The notes below the pieces were generated by a model that did not search any database, was not told the origin of the DNA, and saw only the letters and a list, made by a program, of their open reading frames with translations. Shown here piece after piece: positions 33,357-44,512 of a stretch of 64,000 nucleotides of DNA (within the stretch, counting starts at the first letter, position 1; each line of letters opens with the position of its first letter). A program made the position numbers and the translations under genes. This DNA is from Cryptomeria japonica (taxonomy: Eukaryota > Streptophyta > Pinopsida > Cupressales > Cupressaceae), in assembly GCF_030272615.1 (NCBI RefSeq), contig NC_081410.1, forward strand, positions 188,328,119 to 188,392,118, in the 5' to 3' direction.

Positions 33357-33374
33357 TAGCGACTTTATTGGGGA
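33357..33374 (+). other. Primer binding site of element A, tRNA-Arg type, degenerate
   Basis: TAGCGACTTTATTGGGGA differs only by transitions from the TGGCGACTCTGCTGGGGA type that I recall for Ogre/Tat elements. It begins three bases after the inferred LTR end. A second partial match, TGGCGACTCT, lies at 33486-33495. Confidence 0.55.
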
Positions 33375-33531
33375 CAATTTATAATTCCATTGGGAAGAAA
33401 GAGTTTGAATATTTGAAGACTTTGTTACAAACTTTGCTAGAACGCGAACTCATAACACGAAAAAAAAAAGGTATCCCTAAGAGGGTGGCGACTCTAATTT
33501 CATAAACACAAGATCTAGAAATTACTCTTAT

Positions 33532-35606
33532 ATGTATGGGAGGAGGTCATTAAGACAAGGACACCCTATATACCCTCTCAAATTTAAGCATAAAGCTAGA
33601 AACAAGAATCAAAGAAATAAAAGTTTAGATAAGGATTCATCAAACCCTGTATCAACATGTAACCATATTACCTCGCCCACAAGTGGGTCCCTAGCTGAGA
33701 AAATAAACCAACATCATAGTCCAAAAATCAATAATAATACAAAAATGGCATTTGAATACCTTACATCAGCAAATAAATAACTACAAGGACAATATGAGGA
33801 GGAACATATTAGCTAGGGCAGCAGCAACATATAATCAATTTCAAGGAGGACCATCAAGCCATCTATCTAGCCCAGGGAGTGAACATCGAAACCCTAACAC
33901 CCCCCTTTGTTTTTCATCATCACCTAATGTCTAGAGGATGTGCTTTACCCAGGTGCACAACATTATCCCACCAAGGGTACAAGGGGGGAAACTACACAGT
34001 AGTTACCAGATCAGATAAATGAAATAAAAGATAAAATGGAACTTTTAAATTGAGGGCACAAAGAGATTTTCTTGCTCAGTAGAAGTTGGACTTGGCAAAA
34101 AATATTCCACCACCTCCAAACAATGCTTCATTGTATCCACCTCCAGTTACTAGGGCTCATATGTCAACTCGAATTCAAAAAAGTATGCCCATGACTAGTA
34201 TAATGCCTAGTCTACACACCACCATGACTACTCACCCTTCATCTCAAGCAAATGCTCCCACCACCAATCCTCAAACTTGTAGTACTTATAAGACTACAAT
34301 GCTAGGAAGTGTACAAATGAGTGCCTCACAAATTTCATCTGGCACTTCTATTCTACCTAGGACCACTATAGCCCAGAGAAGTATGGCTCAGTTTAATTAT
34401 GGCCATAATTATTATGGATATCAAATTCCTCCATACAACTATACAAGCTTAAATAAAAACATGTATAATCCCTTACACTGCCAACAAGGAATACCAAATT
34501 ATGCTAGTTAATATAACCAACAATATTAACAAGTCCAACAAGACCCACAGGTACAAAATCACCAAGCTCGGTATCAATATCAATATGGGAATCAATATCA
34601 ACACCAATAGAACATATTTGCAAGGGGTCCTCTGAATGTGGATAGATATAGACAAATTGATTTTATAGATATACAAGGAGGACCATATAAGAAGTTTTCA
34701 GAATACCTTGGATGAATTCGATGTGTGAGATGATGATATCTAAGATTGTTTATGCAGTCCCTCATTGAAGATGCGAGAGATTGGTATAAGAGCCTACTTG
34801 ACTCATCAATTCACAACTGGGATGAATTTAAGATGATTTTTATTGAACAATATGGGAGTCATGTGGATCCAAAGTTTTCCTTGCATAAGATAACAAATAT
34901 CCAGAAAGGCTACAATGAATCAGTATCTAGTTTCAATATGAGGTTAATGAAATTACTTAATAAATTGCCTCATCATCTCAAGCCAAATGATTCCATGAGC
35001 TTATCATTTTATATTGATGTTTTTGATCCCAAGATGGGATATGCACTAAGAACAAGGAATCCCTCAAATTTAAATGATGTTTTTAAAGCTACAGTTGTCA
35101 TTGAGAGCAATAGTTCTAGTAAAACAAGTAGGAGAGATGATGCTCAATTATACAATCCTAAAGCACAAAACAAGCAAGACAAGGAGGAAGATAAAATGGA
35201 TAAGGTCATAAGTACTTTAAAATACCTTACCCATAAAGTCACAAGAAATGATAGACCCCAGTTTCAGAGGAATGACAGGCCAAGACTACATGATATGCCA
35301 TATAAAACTAACTGGAAAGATGGTAGACCCGTTGATGAAAAGAAAGAGACTCCTGACCTATTGAAGAAGCAAAACAATCATTTTGTGGAGGAAACTCCTT
35401 GGTGTATGTCTTGCAATCTACCACACTCCCCACTACAATGTATTGTATCTCAAAACTTGCAGTATGATGAAGAAGGGTGCCATGAAAATGAAGAGTATGA
35501 TGACAACCGCACCATAAATATGTTGTCTGGAATAGGAGAATATGAATCATCAGATGATGATGAATATGAATATGACGTTTCTCACCAAAGACAAAGTAAG
35601 AAGTGA
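33532..35606 (+). pseudogene. Element A gag
   Basis: Structural protein of the virus-like particle. The N-terminal part (33532-34511, several frames) is Pro/Ser/Thr/Asn-rich and disordered-looking. The capsid-like core begins near 34740 with DARDWYKSLLDSSIHNWDEF, the conserved retrotransposon gag pattern (W-Y-L and W-F), and continues to about 35100. A single knuckle-like CX2CX3HX4C (WCMSCNLPHSPLQC) follows near residue 220 of the last frame, then an acidic tail. Frameshifts near 33750 and 33950 and several stops at 34512-34745 break it. Confidence 0.75.
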
Positions 35607-36133
35607 CATCAACAAGAGGTATTTTCAGATAGCGGTGATAATACTGATAGAAAAGCTTAGGGATGGAATGGTGTGATATCATTAAGGAGACCTTTCGAAG
35701 AATAAATTAAAGCCCTCACTATCGCTGCTATGGAGTAGGCTAAAAGCATTTACAACCTAAGAAATAAGATGATCAATCAGGACGAGGGTAATCCAACTAG
35801 CATGTTCATAAAAGAGAAGAATCCAAAAAATGTTGATGGAAGGGAGTTTAAAAACAGAGTGATGCCAAAAGTAATAATTACTAAACAAAACCCAAATGCA
35901 TCAAAAAACCAAGAGTGTCAAAAGAAAGATGCTCCACAGATAGAAACCCCTAAATCAACAACACCACTTACAACCCCATTTGACATTACAAGTGTATTAT
36001 CACAAAGGAAGATATTGGTGCCTTTGCTTGAAATGATGAAGATCCCAAAATTAAAAAAAATAGCACCATAACATTAATTTCTAAAGTTCCTTCTAGTTTT
36101 AGTGAGACCAAACATGAAAAGAAGGATAAATCA
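35607..36133 (+). pseudogene. Element A gag-protease linker
   Basis: Carries a 100-codon charged frame (35769-36071) lacking motifs and bounded by stops. By position it is the linker ahead of protease; no separate function is seen. Confidence 0.4.
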
Positions 36134-36757
36134 ATGGATTCTAGAGAAAATAAACAAGCTCCTGGAATATATTTAGGAACCACTCTTTATGATGACCCAT
36201 CCCAAGTTGATCCTTTCTATTTGAAATTGATGATAAATAATAGGCTAATGAGAAATTACATGATTGACTCGGGAACAATGATAAATGTGATGCCTTTGGG
36301 AGTCATGAAAGATCTTGGGTTGGAGATTGATGATCATTATGGCACTTGTTATGCTATGGACAATCAATCAATCCCTATTTTAGGAGTCTTAAAAGATGTG
36401 GAAATAAAAATAGCATCATATCTAGAAGCCACTTATAAAATAGATATCACAGCCATTGATGTACCCCCTAGCTATGGAATGTTTCTCTCAAGACAATGGA
36501 TGGGACTAGTAGGAGGAAGCATCAAGTTGGACCTATTATATGCCACAGTTCCAATAAATGGGAAGCAAGTGCAAATTGAGAGGGAACCAAGATCACCCCA
36601 TATCATTGAATATCTGAATGTTGATCCTATGGTGAGCTTCTATGATACAGAAATGGGGAATTTTATTGTGCAGATAATAAGACTAGAATTACAGAATAGT
36701 GATCCGGTTACAAGTCACATTAAAAAATGTTCGAAAGATTTGGAAAATGTTCTTTGA
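36134..36757 (+). pseudogene. Element A aspartic protease
   Basis: A 207-codon uninterrupted frame with the retropepsin active-site triad in MIDSGTMINVMP (Asp-Ser-Gly at residues 45-47), followed by the usual hydrophobic flap region and a VPPSYGMFLSRQWM block that matches the ILGRPWL region of gypsy proteases. It would process Gag-Pol. The stretch reads through into the start of the RNase H region, which is continued in another frame. Confidence 0.8.
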
Positions 36758-37110
36758 TGGGGCATGCATCAAAGAAGGAAATGGATCTGGAGTGATCTTT
36801 GTTTCTCCTAAAGGGAAGACTTCTAGGTATTCCTTTTTGCTATCCTTTGAGTGCACAAATAATATTGCAGAATATGAAGCCCTTTTGACTGGATTAAATT
36901 TGGCAATCAAACATGGCATAAAGATGCTAATTATTTTTGGAGATCCTGAATTGATTGTCTCACAAGTAAGATCCAAATATTTATCGAAAATAAGAGGCTC
37001 AAGCAATATAGGAATGCTATTTGGGATTGTTTAGAAATGTTTAATGCTTTCTCAATAAATTGGGTAGACATATCTAAAAACATGATAGCAGACTTTCTTG
37101 CCAATATAGC
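36741..37110 (+). pseudogene. Element A additional RNase H, located upstream of RT
   Basis: RNase H fold with its acidic residues visible: MFFDGACIKEG (Asp near 36756), NNIAEYEAL (Glu), FGDPELIVSQV (Asp) and, after a frameshift near 37030, MIADFLANIAL (Asp near 37091). This is the archaeal-type RNase H known as the second RNase H in Tat-lineage elements. Here it lies between protease and RT. In element B the same kind of domain follows RT and its own RNase H. Confidence 0.75.
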
Positions 37111-37233
37111 TCTCAGGCAAGATGATGTTACCATGGCTAATATCTTAGAGGTTGAAATAAAAACTAGACCATTCATTCCAGATAATATCTACAGTTGGAA
37201 ATTTTTTGAATATGATGATGATCTTTAATATTC

Positions 37234-38437
37234 TTGCAATGCATTGATAAATATGAAGCCCAAGAAATAGACTTCAATGCTTTTGTAGAGAACATTGATG
37301 GAAAGGATATGGTCTTTGGGAAGGAAATAGTACAGCTAAGAACTAATAAGATCCAAAAGGGATTGGTTGCCTTAGAAAGAGTTTTTGATGGAAATGATGC
37401 TCCATTCAAATCTACAATGGTGTAGAATGACAAATTGGAGGAGATCAATTTGGGGACAAAGAACTCTCCAAAGAAGGTGTATATTGGAAAAAAGATAACT
37501 CCCAAAGTCAGAAATATGTTAATAGCTCTGTTAAAAAAATACCAACATTTGTTTGCTTGGTCCTATGAAGACTTGAAAGCTTATAGATCAAACCTTTTTC
37601 AGAATAAAATTCCGCTTAGACCTAATGCCAAACCATTCAGGAAAAGGCAAAGGCCTTTAAACCCAACCTTGGCACCAAAAATGCAGGAAGAACTCATGAA
37701 GTTGAGAGATGGGGGAATAATAAGACCAATTAGGCATTCTTTTTGGGTCTCTAATTTGATGCCAGTGAGGAAGAAAAATGGAGATATTAGACTTTGTGTG
37801 GACTTTAGGAATTTGAACATCTCATCTCTCAAAGATAATTATCCATTTCCAAACATGGATGCATTACTATAACAAGTCACAGGGTGTGAGCTACTATCCA
37901 TGATGGATGTTTTTTAAAGTTACAATCAAGTTAAGCTCAAGGAATCAGAACAATATAAAACTACCTTTGCAACTCCATTGGCTACATATGTCTATGTTAG
38001 GATACCATTTGGATTGACAAATGTAGGAGCAACTTTTCAACAGGCCATGGATGTGGCATTTGCAGACCTGATTAATGCTATCATGGTGGCATACCAAGAT
38101 GATCTAACAACCTCTTCTAAGAAGGAAGAAGACCATTGTTTACACCTTGAGAAAATCTTTCTCAGAGCACTAGAGTATGGAATATCTCTCAATCCTAAAA
38201 AGTGCCAATTTTGCAATCACTGAAGGTAAGCTTTTAGGACACGTTGTGTCCAAGGAGGGAGTAAGAATAGATTCTGACCGAGTAGCAGTCATTGATAAAA
38301 TTCCTATCCCTAAGATAGTGAAGGCCATTCAATCCTTCTTTCGGCAAATCAACTTTGTTAGGAGGTTCATTTCAAACTTTTTTGAAATCGTCAAACCAAT
38401 ATCCAAAATGTTGAAAAAGAGAGCAATGATTGGCTAG
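37234..38437 (+). pseudogene. Element A reverse transcriptase
   Basis: RT copies the element RNA to DNA. Visible blocks: IRLCVDFRNLN, LLSMMDVF (followed by a stop) SYNQVKL, YVRIPFGLTNVGATFQQ, the catalytic YQDD (about 38092-38103) and LNPKKCQF, then, after a frameshift near 38215, KLLGHVVSKEGVRID and the thumb-like FVRRFISNF. YQDD satisfies Y-X-D-D but Gln is unusual next to the common YVDD/YIDD/YLDD. Stops at 37870-37875 and 37915 and the frameshift make it inactive. Confidence 0.85.
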
Positions 38438-38925
38438 ACATCCGAAGCAATAGATGCATTTGTGGATATCAAGAGGGCCATCAAAGAAGCTCCTATTTTG
38501 AAATCACCTAAATTTAGTAAGCCATTTCATATATTCTCCTTTGCTTCTTCTAATACTATAGTTGTTTTTATGTTGTAGAAGAATGATGAGGGACATGAAC
38601 AACCCATAGCCTTCTTCAGTAAATCCCTACAAGATGTTGAGCTAAAGTATGATATCAATGAAAAATAAGCATATGCTCTGGTGAAGGCTGTAAAAAGTTT
38701 TAGACCATAATGGTTGGTGCAGAAGTGATAGCTTATGTCCCAAATAAAGCAGTCAGATACATTTTCAAACAATCAGAAGCAACTAGAAGAAGGTGTAGAT
38801 GGATCAATCAAGTTCAAGAATTTAATATTAATATTCAAATTACTAAACTGGTTAGGAGACAGGGATTGGCTAAATTGATGGCAAAATCAAACTTGGAAGC
38901 AACACAAGTAAACAATGTGGAGTGA
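38438..38925 (+). pseudogene. Element A RT-associated RNase H, degenerate
   Basis: The FHIFSFASSN...EQPIAFFSKSLQDVELKYDI and QAYALVKAVKSFR blocks identify the RNase H domain attached to gypsy RTs. The position of the first catalytic Asp appears as Ser/Asn, and several stops follow. Loss of this activity fits an element that uses the second RNase H. Confidence 0.65.
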
Positions 38926-40214
38926 AAAGATACCATTCTAAGTATTGAGAAAACACCATGGTATACAAACATAGTATACTATTTAAAAAATATGACATAT
39001 CCAAAAGGGTTGAGTGAAAATCAGAAAAGAACATTGAAATTACAGGCTTCCAAATATGTAATACTTGAGGGTGATCTGTACTGGAAAAATAGAGATGGAC
39101 TACTACTACTATGTCTGGATGAATGGCAGTCCAAGAAGGTTTTAGAGGAAATGCATTATGGTGTCTATGGGGGACATTTTTTGGCTAAAACTATAGCTCA
39201 CAAGGTACTCAGATGTAGATACTATTGGCCTAGTGTTTTTAATGATGCACATTATTATGTAAGAAAGTGTGAGCCTTGTCAGAAGTTCTTAGGTAAATTG
39301 AAATATCAAGGAGCCTTGCCTCTAAGACCAGTATCTATAGAAGAACCCTTCAACCAATGGGGTATAGACTTCATAGGAGAATTATTTGAGAAGTAAGTGG
39401 GGGACATAGTTGGATCCTGGCTGCTATTGACTTTTTTACTAAATGGGTTGAGGCAGTCCCAACCAAGCAGACTACAAGCAAGGTGGCAATAAAATTTATG
39501 GAGGGTCATGTAATAACTAGATTTGGAGTGCCTACCAAAATCACTATGGACAATGGGATGTGTTTTCATTCAAATGAGTTCACTTTATTATGTGGCTGCT
39601 ATGGTATAAACATTTTATATTCATCACCATATCATCCCCAAGCAAATGGATATGTTGAATCCAAAAATGAAAACATCTTGAAGATAATTAAGAAAATATT
39701 AGGACAAAATAAAAGATATTGGGATCCAAAACTAAAACTTGCACTATGGGCAGATAGGATCACAATCAAGAAGGCTACATGCAAGTCTCCATTTGAGTTA
39801 GTTTATGGAACACAAGAATGGATGCCCATGCATAACCTCTTACCTATACTTAAATTTATAGTTGAGGAAGGCCTAGATGTCCCTGAACCAATGGAAGAAA
39901 GAATGGAATAACTTGTAGAACTGGATAAAGTAAGACTAGAAGCACAAAAATAAAATATTAAGGAACAACATAAGGCAAAATATCTATTTGATAAAAGTGC
40001 CAAGGATTGGAAATTCTAGGAAGGTGAATTAATTCGTATGTGGAATGCCAAGACACAAGAAAAAGGGAAACACGGTAAATTTAAGGCATTGTGGATTGGT
40101 CCTTTTGTCATCAATGGAAACAATGGAGTGGATTCATATTTTTTACAAAACATGAAAGGTGCAAAAATGGAATTACCAGCACATGGACAATTCCTAAACA
40201 GATTTTTCTCTTGA
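38926..40214 (+). pseudogene. Element A integrase
   Basis: Integrase inserts the DNA copy. An HHCC zinc-binding domain (MHYGVYGGHF ... CEPCQKF) is followed by the catalytic core with Asp in GIDFIGE (about 39367), Asp in KITMDNGM (39549) and Glu in GYVESKNENI (39657), the last two spaced D-35-E. A frameshift near 39390 separates the first Asp from the rest. The C-terminal GPFVINGNNG segment ends at TGA 40212. Three further in-frame stops lie after 39905. Confidence 0.85.
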
Positions 40215-40356
40215 TCATTATCCACGTATAGTATTCTAGGTTTCATTCCAGTGTAATATACCATTCCTTTTAGCACTGAAACTTTTAGCCCCTATCCCAG
40301 AAAAAATTGGATTCTTGCTATGCCTTCAAGGGGTATACATCCCCAGACAGAGCCAC
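40215..40356 (+). other. Element A 3' untranslated region and possible polypurine tract
   Basis: A short gene-free stretch; a weak purine run (AAGGGG near 40328) lies about 25 bp before the 3' LTR. No clean polypurine tract abuts the LTR. Confidence 0.35.
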
Positions 40357-41069
40357 TATTGGAACCTTAATTTTTGGCAAAATTTAGTCTTCTTCAAATT
40401 ATAAAATAGCCATTTTTCCTAGACCTTGTGTACATGTTATCACCAAGATTTTTGTAATTCATTAACCTAGCAAAAAACTCTTTACCTTGCTAACACTCAA
40501 CTCGTCCAATCTATGGATACTGGTTTGAGAAGAATGGTTTATTTAGTCACCAGAGGAGGTTATTATCATTACAAGTTCATTAATGAAAGACATGCTATAT
40601 GTGGGGTAAAATGTGGCTCCCATATGGGTAGAGCCCAACATATAGCCCAACATATACCTTTGCAAGAGAATATTGAAATGTCCTCTGCAAGGAAGTCTTG
40701 TTTTCGATAATGCATAATATGTCTTTCAATCATACATGAATCATATCAGGATAACAAGCAAAGCCAGTAAAATGAAATTTGATCTCCCTGAAAAGCCATG
40801 TTACATCAACAAACTTCTGCATCAGTATAACTCTCTTCAAGATCTTACTAAAAACAAGTGTATTGACATAACATTGTAAGTTTGCCAAGCTAGAAAGAGT
40901 CTTGCGGAAAGATGGAGTTACAACGAAAAGGGACTTGTCTGTGAAACACTTCACTTGTTTACCAAAAGAATTTGTTTCGGTGTAGTAATAAAAGTCTACC
41001 AAGGGTCGATAATGTCTTAGCAAAACAAGATGCTATACCGAAAGCTTCATGGGTCCCATGATTGCAAAC
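40357..41069 (+). repeat. Element A 3' LTR, part 1 (left of element B)
   Basis: Aligns with the start of the 5' LTR (28066 onward) to within the 'gggtcccatgattgcaaac' block, where element B is inserted. It begins TATTGG instead of TGTTGG, one transition in the LTR terminus. Confidence 0.82.
41065..41069. repeat. Target-site duplication of element B, left (CAAAC)
   Basis: CAAAC is in the interrupted LTR and repeated at 50093-50097 beyond element B. Confidence 0.8.
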
Positions 41070-41170
41070 TGTATATGGTGAAAATGGATAACAATAATAA
41101 CAATATTGAAAGGCTAAATGAATCCAACCACAAAACCCTAGCCTAACAATCAACAAAGATCCACCATAAT
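41070..41170 (-). repeat. Element B 3' LTR remnant (~101 bp)
   Basis: Matches the terminal 101 bp of the 5' LTR (49322-49422) almost exactly, then joins pol sequence. On the minus strand pol reads into the LTR with a short TTA-type overlap at the joint. Confidence 0.85.
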
Positions 41171-42590
41171 CCTGTTGTTAATGCCTCATATTCCGCTATA
41201 TTGTTAGTGCAAGGAAATGATAAGCGGTATGATTTTGGTATTGAATCTCCTTGAGGAGTTATAAAGAGGATGCCAGCTCCTACCCCATGCTGTGTATAAG
41301 AGCCATCGAAGTACAGTTGCCATGGCTTTGCATGTGACATTGTCAAAATGGATTCATCTGGAAATTCTGAACTTAGAGGAACATCATCTATCATGGGAGC
41401 ATCTGCTAATTGATCTACGATGGCTTGTCCTTTTATTGCTTTTCTGTCCACATATTCGATGTCAAATTCACTTAGGATCATCACCCATTTGGCCAGTCGC
41501 CCAGTAAGTGTCGCTTTATTGAGAAGGTATTTCAATGGGTCTATCCTTGCAACTAACTTAGTCTTATGAGTGAGCATGTAATGTGGTAATTTCTGCGAAG
41601 CAAAGACCATGGCGAGACATGCACGCTCAATTAGTGTGTAGTTTAGCTCGTATCCCACCAATGTGCGACTGATATAGTATATTGCTTTTTCCTTTCCTTC
41701 AGTGCTTTGTTGTGCTAAGAGTGCCCCCAGTGTTGTTGGAGTAGCTGATATGTATAGTAACAGAGGTTGATCTGGAACTGGTGGCATCAGAACTGGTGGA
41801 TTTAGAAGATAATCTTTGAGCGTCTGGAAAGCCTGTTGACAGTTATCATCCCATTTGAATTTGAATTTGATGTTGTTATAAATCTTCGGATGGACTGGAG
41901 TCTGCCTTGTAAGGATCGAAGTTGACTGATATTTCTTGGTGGTTTCATTCCCAAGATGGCCTTGACTTTTGCTGGATCAACTTCAATTCCTCTTTTGGAT
42001 ACAATGAATCCTAGGAGCTTCCCGGAGGTTACTCCAAAGACACATTTCTTGGGGTTTAATCTTACTTTGTATTTTTCTAACCAATCAAAGATGACTGAAA
42101 GTATGTCCAAATGTGTATTCCTGTCTATGGATTTGCCCAAGAGGTCGTCAACATAATCTTCCACAGTTACGTGCATGAGATCATGAAAGATAGTAGTCAT
42201 AGCTCTTTGATATGTAGCACCTGCATTCTTTAGCCCAAAAGGCATGACATTCCAGCAGAAAGTTCCCCACGGACAAGTAAATGATGTTTTGTGTTGATCC
42301 TCGGGTGCGATCCTTATTTGATTATAACTAGAGAATCCATCCATCAATGATAACATTTCATGGCCTGCTATGAGATCAACAATCAAGTCAATATTTGGTA
42401 ATGGGAAGTCATCCTTTGGACAAGCTTTGTTGATGTCTCTGAAATCTGTACATATTCTGATGCTGCGATCTAGTTTGCTCACAGGTACCAAGTTGGAGAT
42501 CCATTCGAGATAATCAATTGGGCGTATGAATCCGACATCCAATAACTTCTCAAGTTCTGCTTTGACTAGTAATGCCACTTGTGGATGCAT
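41171..42590 (-). pseudogene. Element B RT, RNase H and second RNase H (truncated)
   Basis: RT blocks: IRICTDFRDINKACPKDDFPLP, SLMDGFSSYNQI, FGLKNAGATYQRAM, YVDD (residues 146-149 of the frame starting at 42590) and LNPKKCVFGV. Near 41800-41880 a frameshift and apparent small deletion remove part of the thumb/connection. The RT-associated RNase H follows (LYISATPTTLGALLAQ ... ELNYTLIERACLAMVFA). The second RNase H has LYFDGSYTQHGVGAGI and NNIAEYEAL but ends there at the deletion joint, losing its last two acidic residues. Confidence 0.87.
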
Positions 42591-42592
42591 TT

Positions 42593-44512
42593 TTCTTAAT
42601 TTTGTTTCACTGGTTTTGCCCCCGGTTTGACTATCAGATGATGCATTACCAAATCCGGATCCAATCCAGGCATATCAGTGTATGACCAGGCAAAATTAAT
42701 TTGTTGTTCTTTGAAGAAACTTATGAATTTTGACCTTTCGGACTTTGTCAATGATTGAGCTAGGAATATGTTGTGTGGAACCTCTTCTGTACCAATGTTT
42801 GTTTTGATAGTCTCCTCTACCAACATGGATGAATTTTCTTCATATGATGCTGGGAGAATGTCGAGCCTTCCATCTTTGGGTGCCTCAGAGAGGTTTTTGC
42901 CCTTAGATACGTCCTTTCTTTTTACTTTTTTGGGGTCAGACAGCGCCATAGTGTGGTTTTCGCCATAAGACCCTTGATTTGTTCTTATTTTTACATTTTT
43001 GCGACTGGAAGGTCCGACACCCTCGCCAAAATATGCCATGCTATTGAGTTCTATAGTGTATCTCGCTTTATGGTCTCCAGGGGGAAGATCATCTCATATG
43101 CCCAGATAGTCAATAAAAGCTTCATCGTTTTGGAATGTATCAAATTGTGCAGGTCCTTCATGATCCCAGTCAATGAGTTGGCGGTGAACAAGGGGAAGGT
43201 CGTTAATGTCTTCAAAGTTAGGGGAGCTAAGAGTGAAGATGTGATTATATTCAGGTATGTCAAGGTAATTATCGAGGTCATCAATGGCACTCTCCTCATT
43301 AGTCTCGATCACGAGTGAATCCAAATTATCATCACTAGTAGCGCACTCCGGGACAGGTGTTCTCATCCTATGTGATTTCAACCTAGAACCTTGGGACAAG
43401 GACTGTGTAGAATCCTCCTGGGTTGTTTCTTGACCAACTCTGAACTTGTTATAAAATTCCTCTTCTTCTGTGGGTTCATCTGGCTCTCTGAATATCTTGG
43501 GGAGCTCGTAGTCACTGGAAGACTTGTCTGAACCCCATTCCCATTCGTTAGAATCTATGGAATAGCGATCCTCTTGTTGCATTTTGGCAGCTTTGATTTG
43601 TAAAGCTTCTTCTGTCCTTTGGGTGTGGACCTTGGAAGTTGAGAAACCAAGTCCTTTCGAGCGTTCCTTTTTGAAGGTCAATTCAACTTGTAAAGGTTCC
43701 ATGATGCCTTCCTTTCATAACCCCGGAGGGCTTTTTCCATCATACCCAAATTTTTGTAGCATTTTGAAGCCTTTGCCATATTTCTCACATGGTAGGTTGA
43801 TATGATCTTGCGTTTCCTCTTCATTGTCCCTGAAAAGCATCTTATATAAATCTTCCTCTTCTAGTTCACCCCATCTTTGAAAGGTAGTAGGGTCCCATTT
43901 GAGCATCATGATGGATATTTTCTTGTTAGGATGTGGTCTTCCATATTCTTTTGGGGAACTCATGACTTGTCGTAAGTACATGGTCTGATTGAAAGTATAT
44001 TCCCCCATGCCTTTGTCCTGAAATTTGCCTTTAAGCTCACCTTGTTTTGATGTCGAAGGTTTTAATGACCCAGGATCAATATATGCTGATGAAGGAACAG
44101 CCTCACGATTACTGGGAATGATGGTCTCAGTCTTTGATTTCAAGTTATTGCAGTATATGAATGGATTAGGATCACCGTTAACTGTTACTTCGACTCTATT
44201 ATGAGGAAACTTAATGCATTGGTGATATGTGGATGGGACTGCCCTCATTTCATGAATCCAAGGATGTCCTAACAATATGTTATAAGTGAGATTTAAATCC
44301 AGGACTTGACAAACCACATCCTTTGTAACTAGCCCAACTCTAAGAGGTAAGGTGACTGTGCCCTTGGATGAACGCTCTTCATCATCATATGCCTTAATGG
44401 TGATTTGATTTGTAGAATTCACAGCTTTATCATAATATCCCAATTGTGTAATAGTTCTTAATGTGCAAATGTTTAGACCTGCTCCTCCATCTATCAGGAC
44501 TCTTTTTATTCA
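42593..44512 (-). pseudogene. Element B protease and acidic linker to RT
   Basis: The protease begins at the active site LIDGGAGLNIC (Asp at about 44489), read across a TGA at 44510, and contains YNILLGHPWIHEM, the usual second conserved block. A long acidic linker follows (to about 42900), broken by TGA at 43715 and 43094. It then joins the FFKEQQINFAWSYTDMPGLDPDL segment that precedes RT. A one-base loss in an A run near 42600 shifts into the RT frame. Confidence 0.8.
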
